From Colius striatus (lineage: Eukaryota; Chordata; Aves; Coliiformes; Coliidae): a stretch of DNA of 64,000 bases. A program made the position numbers and the translations under genes. The notes below the pieces were generated by a model that was not told where the DNA came from, searched no databases, and worked only from the letters and a program-made list of their open reading frames with translations. The first letter of the stretch is position 1. The number at the start of each line of letters is the position of its first letter. The stretch is taken from assembly GCF_028858725.1 (NCBI RefSeq), contig NC_084768.1, positions 32,704,664 to 32,768,663 on the forward strand. Reading direction: 5' to 3'. This document shows, one piece after another, positions 27,936 through 39,500 of this stretch.

Positions 27936-30900
27936 CCACTGAGAATTTTGTGATGAAAGGTGCAAGGAATGCGTTCTATTACAACTTTCCCCTCCACATC
28001 TCCCTGAAGATGTAATTGAAGAATAATAGCAGGTGTGCATCAGACTCAGTGTTAGGGAGAGCTCGAATTCAAATCTACAGAACACTGCAAAAGCTGTCTT
28101 CTGATGGGACTTGTAATGAGAGTTTCTGCCCGAGTAAGGAATGAAGTCTCTATTTTTTAAGTGCAGTAACTATCTTGTTTGAAGCTTATAGGTTAAGAAG
28201 ATTGAGAAGATGTGCTGAAAGTGCCCTTTTGATAATTCCCTAAACTTTTTGTGAAAGTTATTGGGAGAGGTGGAAAGATTGATCTGGAATCTGTTATGTC
28301 TGTTCACTTAGCTGTGTTCCAAAACTACGTGATGTGACAGCTTCCTGCTCATGACAGTGTTGTGCATTAAGAAAACCCTCGACAAGAAACATAGTGATAA
28401 ACTGTCACAGATGCTGGGTGGTTCATGAGCTGAAGGCGGTTGTCTGACTTTGCAGTTACATGCAAAAAAATGTTCTCTCTGCTCTAAGAGCAGTACACTT
28501 CCACAAGCATATGAGTTCAGTAAAACCACCACTTGCCTCACAATACTGTTCTGTCCCACTGCCATCAGTGCTTCTAAATCATAGAGACAAAACATGTTTA
28601 CAACCTAAGTGCATTAAAACCTCTTGTTCTTATTCAAAACTCAAACAGGAAGAACCTGCGTGTATGGATTTCTGTGTTTTACTGTCTGTCTTTGCTTGTG
28701 GCTTCTGGATTGCTTTTCTGTGTGAATAAGATGGAATTATGCCACTTGATGCTTAAATGGAAGTGAAAATATTTGTTTAGGAATGTTTTATTTGCACTAT
28801 TGAGTGAACCATAGATTAGGAATTTGGTTTGACTTCAGGAAAGGCAGCTTCTGTTAATGGCAAGTCAAAGTCATTTGAGCTGATGTATCTAGGAGGCTAA
28901 AACTATAAGAATATGAGGGGGCATGTTTTTTTAGCCAACAAAATATGTATCTAAATATGCAAACTAGAGATTGGAAAGAGACTATGTTGTTTAACTCTTT
29001 TGCTTCACAGTTTGCCTGAGTATGGAACAACACTCTTGAAATGGCATCTCAGAAACAAACCCTTAATACGCCATGCAGTACAGTGCTTTGTGTTCTTTCT
29101 TTGCAGCTCTAACAGTGTGCTTCCATACTTCCTCATTTTTGGTACTGGAAATTATAGATTTTTAGATGTAATGCTTCAAAATATATCTTTAACCTAGAGC
29201 TACTAAGCTAGCTGGGAATAATGATGTTGGAGTATTGGATAGAATAGTAACCAGCGAGGCCTGATTTGGTTTAGACTCTTACAGCAACATCTCTCTACTG
29301 CCTGACAGCCAGTTCTAAAACTTGTATGTATGGCTCAGTTAGTGGTCTCTCCATTTCCTAATGCTGCCTGTTTCTGTCTCTTCATCTCTCCAAATCCACG
29401 ATGCAGCCTATTGCAGGGAAAAGTCTTACTCAGAAAGCTGTAAATTTATATTTGTAGTCAGTGATCTTTATGGCTACTCCAGTAACTGGTCTGGCCATGA
29501 GGGCATTTATAGAGCTGGGATTAATCCATTTGTCAGCAGCAGACTGTGAGTGAGTGTAGGCTGAAATGTCTCCCTTCCTCCTGGAACCTGGAAAAATGGC
29601 ATGCAGATTGAGAAAAGGAGACTGTGAAGAAACAGGGCAAAACCCAGGCTGAAGGGCAAGAAGCACATGGCTAATTTTGTGGGTTTCTGTTTTTTTTTTA
29701 GAGATCTGAGAAGCCTGGGACTCACAGGCCTGTCTGGTGCTAAAGTTATGGGGGGGGACTCTTTCTGATACCATAGGTTTATAGCAGAAAACCTCTCAAC
29801 CTGGGCACGGTTGATGGCTTTTTAAACTAAAGACAATGCCAGATTCGCCTGTAACTGAAGAGCTGTACTGTGTGCTGTTTTGTTTTCACGTGATAATGAA
29901 CAAGAGATTTTAAAAACATGCATGTAAAGATCTTAATGAAAGGGGGTTTTGACCCTTTTAGTATGGTGAAAAACATCAAATGGAAATTAGAAAATAATAG
30001 TCTTGCCTAGCAGCAAAATGGATTGTCTCTTTGCTTTGTAGATGTTGTTTTATAAATTAAAGCTTTCTAAATGCAACATGGAGAAAGTCTTGTTGAAATT
30101 GAATGTTAAAATAGCTTCACTCTATAATGCAGAGTTTGTTTTTCTCAAGAAGACAAAAATTCCTTGCTCTCCATCTGGTAGAGCTTTAAAGTTGGCAAAA
30201 TTGCTCTGGTTAACTTGTTCCTTTCCAGTGAAGCTTCTTATGTGAAGCCTTGTGTGCAGTACTGTATTTATTTGAAAGACTTGTTAATTTAGGGTAATGT
30301 CTGTGCATGCTGCCTCTCCTGCTCTTTGCCTGTTTGACTAGTAAGGGGAAGCAATTTGTCACGGTATTCTAATGACTTCTGAAATTTCTGATGTACACCT
30401 TTGGAGAAAAAGAAAGAAGACTGTGGAAGTGTTTGGTATTGGGAGGACAAGAGGTGACAGGCAGTTTGGTTCTAGAGATACTAGTGGCTGCAGTGTGCGT
30501 GTGACTTGTTTTTTCTTGAATGATAAATATTGTATAGGAAGTTCCTATGGCTTTGCTTCAGAAAGGATTCCCACTGAAGTCAAGAAAACTTCTTTGCAAG
30601 AAGAGATTGAGAAGGTTTCAGTGTTCTCTCTTACTCTCAGACTGTGATGACAAAACAACACAAGCACGTTTCTTTTTGGATTCTCTTAGGCAGATAAACA
30701 CTCCCAGTCGAGTAGAAACATGATCAGTCATGCAAGTGTTTCGATTGAGTTGTTAGGTGCAACCTCGAAATACTGGTCATGTGTTCTTGTTCTTGCATGT
30801 GTTTTAAATGAAAGTGATGCAAGTAGCTCAAATGCAATGGAATTCACAAGATTTTGTATTGTTTGTCCTCCTTACACTGAATGCTGCACTGTTCTCTGTC

Positions 30901-31400
30901 AAAAATTAGAAGATAGGGAGAGTTCATGTTCGGTGTAATAATGACTGTGTTCCTCCTTTACCCAGGTTGGGCAGGTTAGGGAGAGATTGCCTGCGCTTTG
31001 CTTGCCATCACGGTTTGTAACACTACGCGGCGCTCTTGTTCAAATAACGGCGTTTTTCTTTTGTTTGCTTAAATCTGTCAGTGAGAGGTTGAGACATGCA
31101 AAGCACGTCTAAACCGGGAAGTTTTCCTTGGTGGACTAATAGAAAAAAATCTCAAGCTTTATTAAAAAACTCGATCTTTAAATTCCAGTTAGTTCATAGA
31201 GGCAGCCGTTATGAAAAGGGTGTTTGCTTGATATCTCTGCTTAAGCTTTTGTTTGAACACTTGTGGCCTGTTTTCTTTTGTCATGTGTGTAAACCCTCTG
31301 GTACGTAGGTACATCTCTTCCCAAACACCTTAAGACGAATGGCAATCATTAAGGAAGAGCTATCATCTTCTGTATTTCAATAAATGCAGAAGTTAATATC
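27936..31400 (+). other. FRRS1: Probable FRRS1 3' UTR and downstream region
   Basis: No coding similarity. The first canonical plus-strand AATAAA after the stop is at 31379-31384. Weaker ATTAAA signals stand at 28613, 30056 and 31161. The UTR may therefore be short (using ATTAAA) or up to about 3.4 kb. Which end is used cannot be told from sequence alone. Confidence 0.45.
31379..31384 (+). terminator. AATAAA poly(A) signal, candidate distal FRRS1 end
   Basis: First canonical plus-strand AATAAA downstream of the FRRS1 stop codon. Its use is an inference. Confidence 0.35.
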
Positions 31401-33050
31401 TCGGTGATTTCAGACCTTTGGTCCAGGCTGAAGAAAGAAAGACTCCAAAGGAATGGAAAGATGGTTAACAGGGATGATCAGACAGTAATTCTGAGAACTT
31501 CTCTTGCTTGCATCAATCTGATACCAACTCTGTGTGAAGTGAGGGAACCGTTGCGTTCACTTACCCGAGAGAGGGGCACAGTAGAATTGGCGCAGGACAG
31601 GTGCTTCAGAACACACTTTGTACCATCTGTTTTAGCTCGTGTATGAGTCTCTTTTCTTTTAAGGTGCTTTGAAGGCTATTATGTCATCAGCAGCATTTTT
31701 ACCCCCTTTCCAGATCATTTAAAGTTAATAGCACAAGTTGTTAAGGAAGGCAAGGGATGAATGTCCATAGTAATCTATGACTGTTACACAAACTGCTTGT
31801 GACTATGTCATATTGCTTTCCTACTTCCTCACTCCTTGGTGTATCACGTTAAGAACCTTTTGAGAAGATGTTAAAAACAAAAAATGAAAAGTTAGGAGTA
31901 ACTCCCTCTGCTCTCAGAACCAACAAATAACAGAAGAAACAGATGGGAAAAGAACCACGTGAAAAACCCAAACCAAACCCAACCAAAAAATCCCAACAAA
32001 ACCACAAGTCCCAGGACAGGGAAAGGTATAACAGAGTTCAATTTATTTGTTCTTATCTACTGTTTCACTCTCTGGGTAACCATCATCTGACAAGTCCTAA
32101 CACTTGATATTATTACCCACTTCATACTGGGAGCCACTGAGTGTTTAGAGGCTACAAGTCAGCTGATTACTACCATTGGGCCTCACTATGAGGTAGTAGC
32201 TTCAGTTTCCTGCTTTGAAACAAGGAAGACCAGCAAAAAAATTATGGGTTTTTTTTGCTGGTACATGATTTGAGTCAGCTATACTGGAACAACACAAGCT
32301 CAGTTGTTTAGTGATTCAAACCAGACTAAGAGCTAGCAAAACAAAGCTATCATAGTGATTTTAATGTAAGGATGTAGAACTGTCAGGCACTTTTCTGCTA
32401 CCCCCCCCAAGAAGTGCATACTGGAAAAATGTGACTTGTATGTGACTTTTCTAGGTATTATTGTGCCTTATGGCTGCTTTAAGGGCTCTTGGCTCCTTCC
32501 TCACATGGAAAGAATTAACCTGTTCTTGAGCCTTGCTGGAGAGCTGTGCCCAGCACTGGCTGCACCCACAGCAGACCTTTTGTTGCAGCTACAGGACAAG
32601 CCATTGGCAACTCAGTGTTTCTGATGGGACGTTTGCACTAATTTTAGCTCCCTAGCCAGCTGAAACCTGTATACTAAGCTTTTTTTTCCCCCTTTCTTTC
32701 TTTGATGGACAGGCACTGCCTGTCTGGCAACAGTTCATTGGAAAAGCAGGAGTTTCTGAGCAAGCTGGGAGGTGAAACCATGCTTGGGGTTCAGGCTGTT
32801 CATAGTGTTATGCACAGGGTTGATCTGTGAGGTTGTGGGTAGACAGCATGTATGTGGCATGGAGAAAGGAGCAGGCTGTAGGATGGCTGTGGAAGGTGGC
32901 TAAATATTTAAATGCTGACTCTACTATTTGGGCTTGTTTTGCTGTCACTTAAAAAGGAATGCTTTAAAATTTGGCCAAGGTGGTACTCTGGGAAACCAGC
33001 TTTTCTATTTACATTTCTTCCTGCTCCCATCTCTCCTGCTTAGTTTTTTA
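31401..33050. other. Gap between convergent FRRS1 and PALMD
   Basis: About 1.6 kb between the candidate FRRS1 poly(A) signal and the PALMD 3' UTR. It includes an A/C-rich simple stretch at about 31960-32015. No gene recognised. Confidence 0.5.
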
Positions 33051-33450
33051 TTAACCAGTGCTTTTACAGAAAAATGCTGGGAATGGCATTTTTAATCAAA
33101 ATCGGGTAGTTTGGCACACTTTGAAGTGGAACAGTGTCCTGTGATGTTCCATGTAGATGGATGTTTATCTGCTCTGTGTATATAGCAACAGGTTATTCCT
33201 GATTGTGGGAACAGGTGTGCACATGTCTTCATACTTGGCTATACACTGCTTTTGTGGTCTTAGGTAACCTTCCACTGCATTAAACAAAAGCCAGGATGTG
33301 ATTTGTATGTATGTGGCAGTTGGTCAAGTCTAAAAGTCTGTTAAAGTCCATTGGATTATGCAGAGGTCAAAATAACCCAAATGCATAAAACAGAGGAGCA
33401 AAACAAGCATTATGATCCAAAAAAGGTGTGTTGAAGAAACTCTTCTTAGC

Positions 33451-33456
33451 TTTATT
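33451..33456 (-). terminator. AATAAA, candidate proximal PALMD poly(A) signal
   Basis: TTTATT on the plus strand, 44 nt past the canonical stop codon. Another copy at 33047-33052 would give a longer 3' UTR. Use is not established. Confidence 0.4.
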
Positions 33457-33499
33457 CTGCTTTGAGTGGTGAATTTTACTTGGCATGTCATTAGAGATG

Positions 33500-33543
33500 T
33501 TAAATCACCTTTTTCCCCAGCTTTGCCATTCTCATCCTCAGAG
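33500..33543 (-). CDS. PALMD: PALMD coding exon 8 (canonical C-terminus)
   Basis: 44 coding nt after acceptor CTTTTTTCAG (complement ending at 33544), stop TAA at 33500-33502. Joined to exon 7 (split Ala codon) it encodes ALRMRMAKLGKKVI, which as I remember it equals the human palmdelphin end residue for residue. The frame is far too short to be found without knowing the protein. Confidence 0.93.
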
Positions 33544-36500
33544 CTGAAAAAAGAAAACAAACAAAGCCATTGCATTTTAAGACTAACTCCATTTCTGATG
33601 CTAAATCTCCTGATTTAGAACAGAAGAAGGATACACATACCTCCAGTGGTTAATCCAGCAGCATAAGCATTGTTTTAGTGTTATAGAAAGAAATCGGTAG
33701 AAGGCATTAGTTCTGGTGATTTTGCAATAAAGCAAATATATTAAGAAATGACTCCATTACCACTCTTTGCAAATTAGCACAGCTCTTTTGTAACCCTTTA
33801 GTTTCTGTTACCTTCACTAAAGTGTGGCAGACAGATGGCATTGTCCTTGACTCGATGCTGACAGAGTGAAAGGATGCATGAATAATTAAACAAACTCTTT
33901 GGTTAAACTAAACTCCTCAGTGGGAGCTGTAACTGTTTGGAAGCCCTTTTGTGTTGGTGTTGTCATAAAACGCTGCTGTTTTCATGGTGTAGTGAGTCAG
34001 AGTGCAGTTAGTCATATTCCTGATTTAAGTCTGACGGGCTACCTTAGTATCTGTCCAAACATCAACGTGGCTATTGTCTGTGACTGGGTGTAATGGGAGT
34101 TAGTTTGAAAGCGACAGTGCAGGGCAGATGATTAAATGTTAAAGTTATTTTTAGAACAGCAATATAATGCTGTTTGATATGTAAGAGCCTCCCCCACCAC
34201 GTAGTTGATCAGAGAATGCAGGGGGAATAATCTCTAGCCCTCTGGCCTATTAGTTTGAAGAGTCACCCAAAATAGCATGTCTCGTTCTTTCGTCCTGCAT
34301 GTGTCTCAGAGACACAGGGGTCAAAGCAGCTGTTTACTTGATTAATGCATGTCAGCAAATGTCCAGCTCGAATTATGTTTTGAATGCTGAAGTTGTTGCA
34401 AATCATAGAGGCATCTGAGTGTAACTTTATATCATGGGGCTGCTGATGTTAAGCTTAGCTCTCACAAAGACCTTGTGTACTGTTTGCAGATGAAGGCATT
34501 CTGAAGGGTTCAAGTCCTGGCTGTAGTTTGAGAGAACAATCAGTCTGATGCCTCACTTAAAGCCAAAAGCCCATTTTTGCCTTGCTCTGAGTTACAGAAA
34601 CAGACGGTATGCATGAGTAAGGAGGCATAAAAAAAAAAAAAGCTCCTAATTTAATCTACTATTCCTCATGTAGATGTGTACATGGAACAATGCCCCTGCC
34701 TCCTAGTTGTCCTTGGCCATCGCTTACCTTTTCAATATCTTACCCTGAAAGTTAATTTCTTTCCCACAGCAGGATTGTTACATGGACCATCTCCCTGGTC
34801 TGTCCTGTGCTTCCTAGCTTTTCATTCTCTTGCAGAGAATCTTCAGTGCCTGTTTAATGTTCAAATGATGCAATTTCCTCCCAAAGATTTAATTTTTGAG
34901 AGGATTATTTATTTTTCTATTGATTTGTTGTTTTAGTAATGAATGATAAGTTACCACCAATAATTTTATCTCTTCCCTTTTCACTTGTGGTGTTTAGGGT
35001 GAACCTGGTAGGCTGGGCATCAATGACTGCTTTGAAAACAATTTATTTCCCTAAGACACCACTTACATTGTAATACATTGTTCTAGTTTTAAGAGGCTTT
35101 CCTGGTTTTGTTTCCTTTTTAGAAATCACAGTAGGATTACAGACCTACTTGGGAAAACTGAGTCACTTCCTGGCTTTTTCCACTGATCGAAATGCAAAGT
35201 GTCCCAGGGAGTGGCAATAAATAGGTGTAGGGGTAAAGAGGGACATGGCTTAGTTTCAGATTCTCTTGGGCACTTAAGACACTCACTTGGAGACGGTGCT
35301 GGCTGTTGGGAGTGTGTATTTCTGAGGCACTTGTGAAACTGCTTTTAATTTCATTGGGAGATTTGGGTTTCTTTCCGAATTGGCTATTTTCTCCTTGGTA
35401 GAATACTTGTAAGTAAATGGATAAGACCAAAGAGACGTTAAAGATTCTCAAATACCTTAGCTAGATTTGGGTGGAGACTTAGCTCCCCTTATCCCCCTTC
35501 CTTGAAAGTCAGTGTTTGTTTTCCACTAACCTCAGAAGAGAGAGAACCTGGATTGTTTGGAGAGTGAGTGCCAGGGAAAAATGAGAGGAGTCTCGGGACT
35601 TCTTTCAGGAGGCAAAAATAAACCAAGATTTTTACAGATAGAGGTGCTCAGCTGACATCTCATGGCTGTCCATGGCCCACCACAATGGTTCTTGGAAACC
35701 TCCTTCTCAGGATCTGTTCAGGAACTCTCATGCAGTGGGCTGTAGGGTGAATGAATTGTTTCACTGGTGGGTATGTGAGGCCCACTTCTCTGTTATATTA
35801 CTCCAGGTATGTAATGGGGGAATTAAGGGACTATCCCCCAAACATAATGGGCTGGAACAGTTGCGGGAATGGTTTATCATGCCTTGTACCAACTACTTCT
35901 GCTTTCAGTTGCTGGCAGAAGAGTTGCTGGCAGCAGCCTTTGGTCCTAGAGGACAGAGGGAAGTGCCCAGATGGCAGGATTGGTGCTTCCATGTGTTAAG
36001 TGCAGTGACCTCATTGATCAGAAAGGCCAGGTGGCACTGCTGCAACATTTCAGGCTGTTGTGTGCATGGCTGTGTGAGGTTGATACTCCTAAACTGAGAG
36101 GATTACTTGCTGAACAACTCTTCCCAATTGGTGCATACTGATGTAAAAATACTTGAAACTCCTCTGTGATTCAATGACCACCCTCTCTACAGGCTTTACC
36201 TGTATTGCAAAGAAAAGCTGGGCTGCCAGTGCAGCTTCAGGCAGGGCCCAGACTTACACTTTTGCTGACAGATTGCAAAATTATTCAGAACATAGTCTTG
36301 AAGAGGAGCGAGGAGAGAATGTGGGATCAGGACCCCTGGTCTTCCTGTAGTTCAAGCACAGTATTCTTTCCTTGAAGTGAAATGTGACTGCTGTGTGAAA
36401 TCTGTTATTCTGCAAATATACTCAAAAGCATTTCAACTGTATGCATTAAAGTGCAACATAATCATAAAGAAGAGTTTTTCTGTGTTTCTGGAAGATCTTG

Positions 36501-39500
36501 CTATTATTCTTTCAACCTTTTATTGTAAAACTTTATAGTAAGAAATAGGCACCTTGAGTACTAATAGGACATAAAAAGGTATTAGAAAACAACACTGTAG
36601 GCTATATGGATTGACCACATATAGTGCTGACAACTTTTTCATTGTCTTTCAGAGGCTAGAAAAATAATCAACAAAAAATCTTAAAACTTGCATAACCCTT
36701 GTCAAGGCCAAGTTGGCAGAAAATGCAAAGTAAAGGTGGTTATTAAACAACATTTCTGATTTAAGGAACGATTTGGATTATCTAGGAAGTAGTTAGAATG
36801 CACACAGGCACAAAACATTCCAGCAAGGACACAGTGTTGTGAAGCAATGCTGTTAGTTACCTGGCACAAATGAAACCTAAGTCTGCTAACTGAAGTAGCA
36901 TTAATGGAACTTTTAATTGTCACTCGAATGAGAACCACTTTCAGTGTCTGAAGGTTACAGAAATGGCTCGTCTGAGATGGTTTATTTCCCACATTTTGAG
37001 GTGGTAACTAGTGCATTGCTACATTCAACAGTACCAAAGTGCAGATTGGCATTTGTTAACAAACAGGAGCAAAGAAAAGATTAGTAATTGCATGTTAGTC
37101 CATTAGACCATCCAAATGGTAAAGTGAGGCGGTTGCTAGCAGATAAGAGTAGGATCAGTTTGCTACATGAGTGAACAGCAGTGACGTGACTTCCCTTTCC
37201 TGTTACCTGTTAGTGAGGGATCTTCGGTGCCATCTCCGGGTGCCTGGCTGGGAAGGTGAGCGTGGGCTGTGGGGGAGTTTAAGCATTCCTCTTGTTCCCG
37301 CAGGGAGATGGAGTTTTTGTGGGGTAGCTTGTTCAGCCCTGTGCCCACACTGCTCACAGGGTTCGCCTCTGGGACTTCTGAGATTTTCCTGCTTGGTGGC
37401 TGATAAACCTGGCTGTAGTGGCCTATGGGATGATATGCCGGCTTCTCAGACTTGCTGTCATCTTCATCATCATCGTCGATGATAACTAATTCTGCACGGA
37501 TTACCCCATCGTATCGTGACAACTTTTGGTCTGCTTCTGCATCATCGTCATCAACGCGCTGGTAGCCCATGAAAATCATTGTTACTGGTTCAGAATCATC
37601 CACATAACATGGTACAGCTTGGACAACGTTGTATTGAACATCTTCCTCGTCCTGAGGTGCAGGGGATGTTTCATTAAGATGGTGAGGACTTAACCTCGTG
37701 TCATTATGTCTTTTGTTCTGGTAAGGGTGTAGTTCTTCATGTACAGCTTTTCTTTCTTTGGTATGTGTCATCAGAGTCTCGGGATTAGTGTGCATTTTCT
37801 TCTCTGAATGGGAAGGCACTGGAGAGGGAGACTTTTGCTGTCTTATCTTTGGAAGATCAAGCCCATTCTCTTTATGTTGCAGCATAGTGGGTTCTGCTTT
37901 GAAGGAGTACTCTGTCTGATGGTTGCTAAATCCATTCATCTCTTTTCTCTGTGTGTCTTCTAGTTTTGGTCCAGAGACTAATTTGTCTTTCTGAGGAGTA
38001 GCTGGCCTGCAAAATTTGTTTGCAAACACAGGCTCATGATACTCTGTGGGAGACTGGGAATTCTTTTCAGTGGCCTGCCGTAGCAGGTCCTCCACCTCGA
38101 CAGGGGCCAGTTCATCCATCCCATTTTGTGTTGTGCTGCCATTTGAGGACACTGCATAGACTGACTTCCTGCCATCGTCATAGACTTTAATTCCTGTCTC
38201 TTTAAACTCCTTTGAGGGAAGAGGTATTGTTGATAACACTGTGTTTTCTCCTGTCTTCATGTCTTTTTCAACTTTAATTTCCATGGCAAACAATGCTGTT
38301 GAAAGAAACAAGGCTTAAACTGATAATGCAGCAGCTGCAAGAAGTATAATAGAAGAGTTCTGACAGCGATGGAAAATGACTGTCAGAATGAATTACCAAA
38401 TGCATGACAGTCACATATGTAACCAATACATTGGGTTCTCATTTTGAATGCCCCTTTCCATCCTGTCAAATCTTGAACTGGAAAAAGCCTGTTTTCATTT
38501 GGATCTAATTCTGAGAAGAAAAGTAAACTCTTGAGCCAGTTTCCATTATATGATTGACTTAGAAAGTCAGATTTAACGTTGGCCCCTGGTGTTGTGCTGG
38601 GCAATAGCAGTTTTAAGAGTTCAATGTGCTACAAGACTTGAGAGTCTTGGGCACTCAGAAGGGTTAGGAGGGTTTGCAGTAGTTGTGAAATAACCAGACT
38701 ACTGCTGGGTTGTCAGTAAGTGTAAGTACAGACAGAAGATGTGAAATGTATGACGTGATGGGAGAAACTACTTAAAGTTATGCCAGGTAGAGGAGCAAAG
38801 TGCTGGGAAGAAATGTCAGTGTTGCAAACACTTGATCCTTATTCTCAATAGCACATACACCAGTGTCCCATCTCTCAACTTCGACCTTACTGATAACACA
38901 GCGTAAATTGGAACAACATTGTCTCACATCTGTAATGTTTATCCTAGTGTGTATCAGATTCAGTTTATAGGAAGTTTTTGCAAGTCTAACACCCTGTAGG
39001 GTTACTGATAAGCCGTACCTTTTCTCTTTTCTTCCTCATCGGTGGCACCGTGTGCTGTACTTCTCAGTGCAGAAGGCCTGTAGGACTTGGGAAGGTCAGG
39101 TATGCTGGCATATATGTAGTCTGCTGCCTCTGAATAAAGCAGATCCACAACGCATTGAGCATGTTTTCATTGATTTCTACAAGAACCTTTTCATAAAACC
39201 CAAATTTTTTGGCTAAACATACCTTTTTCAACTCCAGCTTTTTCAGTCTTCACAGCCTAGGAAAGAGAACCATTGATAGCGTTATGAGGCAGTTTTAAGA
39301 TGTTGACTAAATGGTACTTTGCTTTACTCAATAGTTTTAGTATTTTGTGTGCACAGCTTCATACTGAGAAGGGGCTAAAAGTGAAAACCTGCTCAGCTGA
39401 TGCATGGCAAGGGAGAATGAGAAATTGTCCTGCTCTCTTTTGCCAATATGATTCCAGGTTATGCAGGGAAGGGCATGACATGACAAAGTTAATCGGTGAC

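Noticed and set aside
35672-36097. 141-codon plus-strand open frame in the last PALMD intron
   Set aside because: No recognisable domain, a scattered Cys/Trp-rich composition typical of chance frames, and no promoter or splice context.
37978-38181. Second minus-strand frame inside the big PALMD exon
   Set aside because: An out-of-phase shadow of the real PALMD reading frame.
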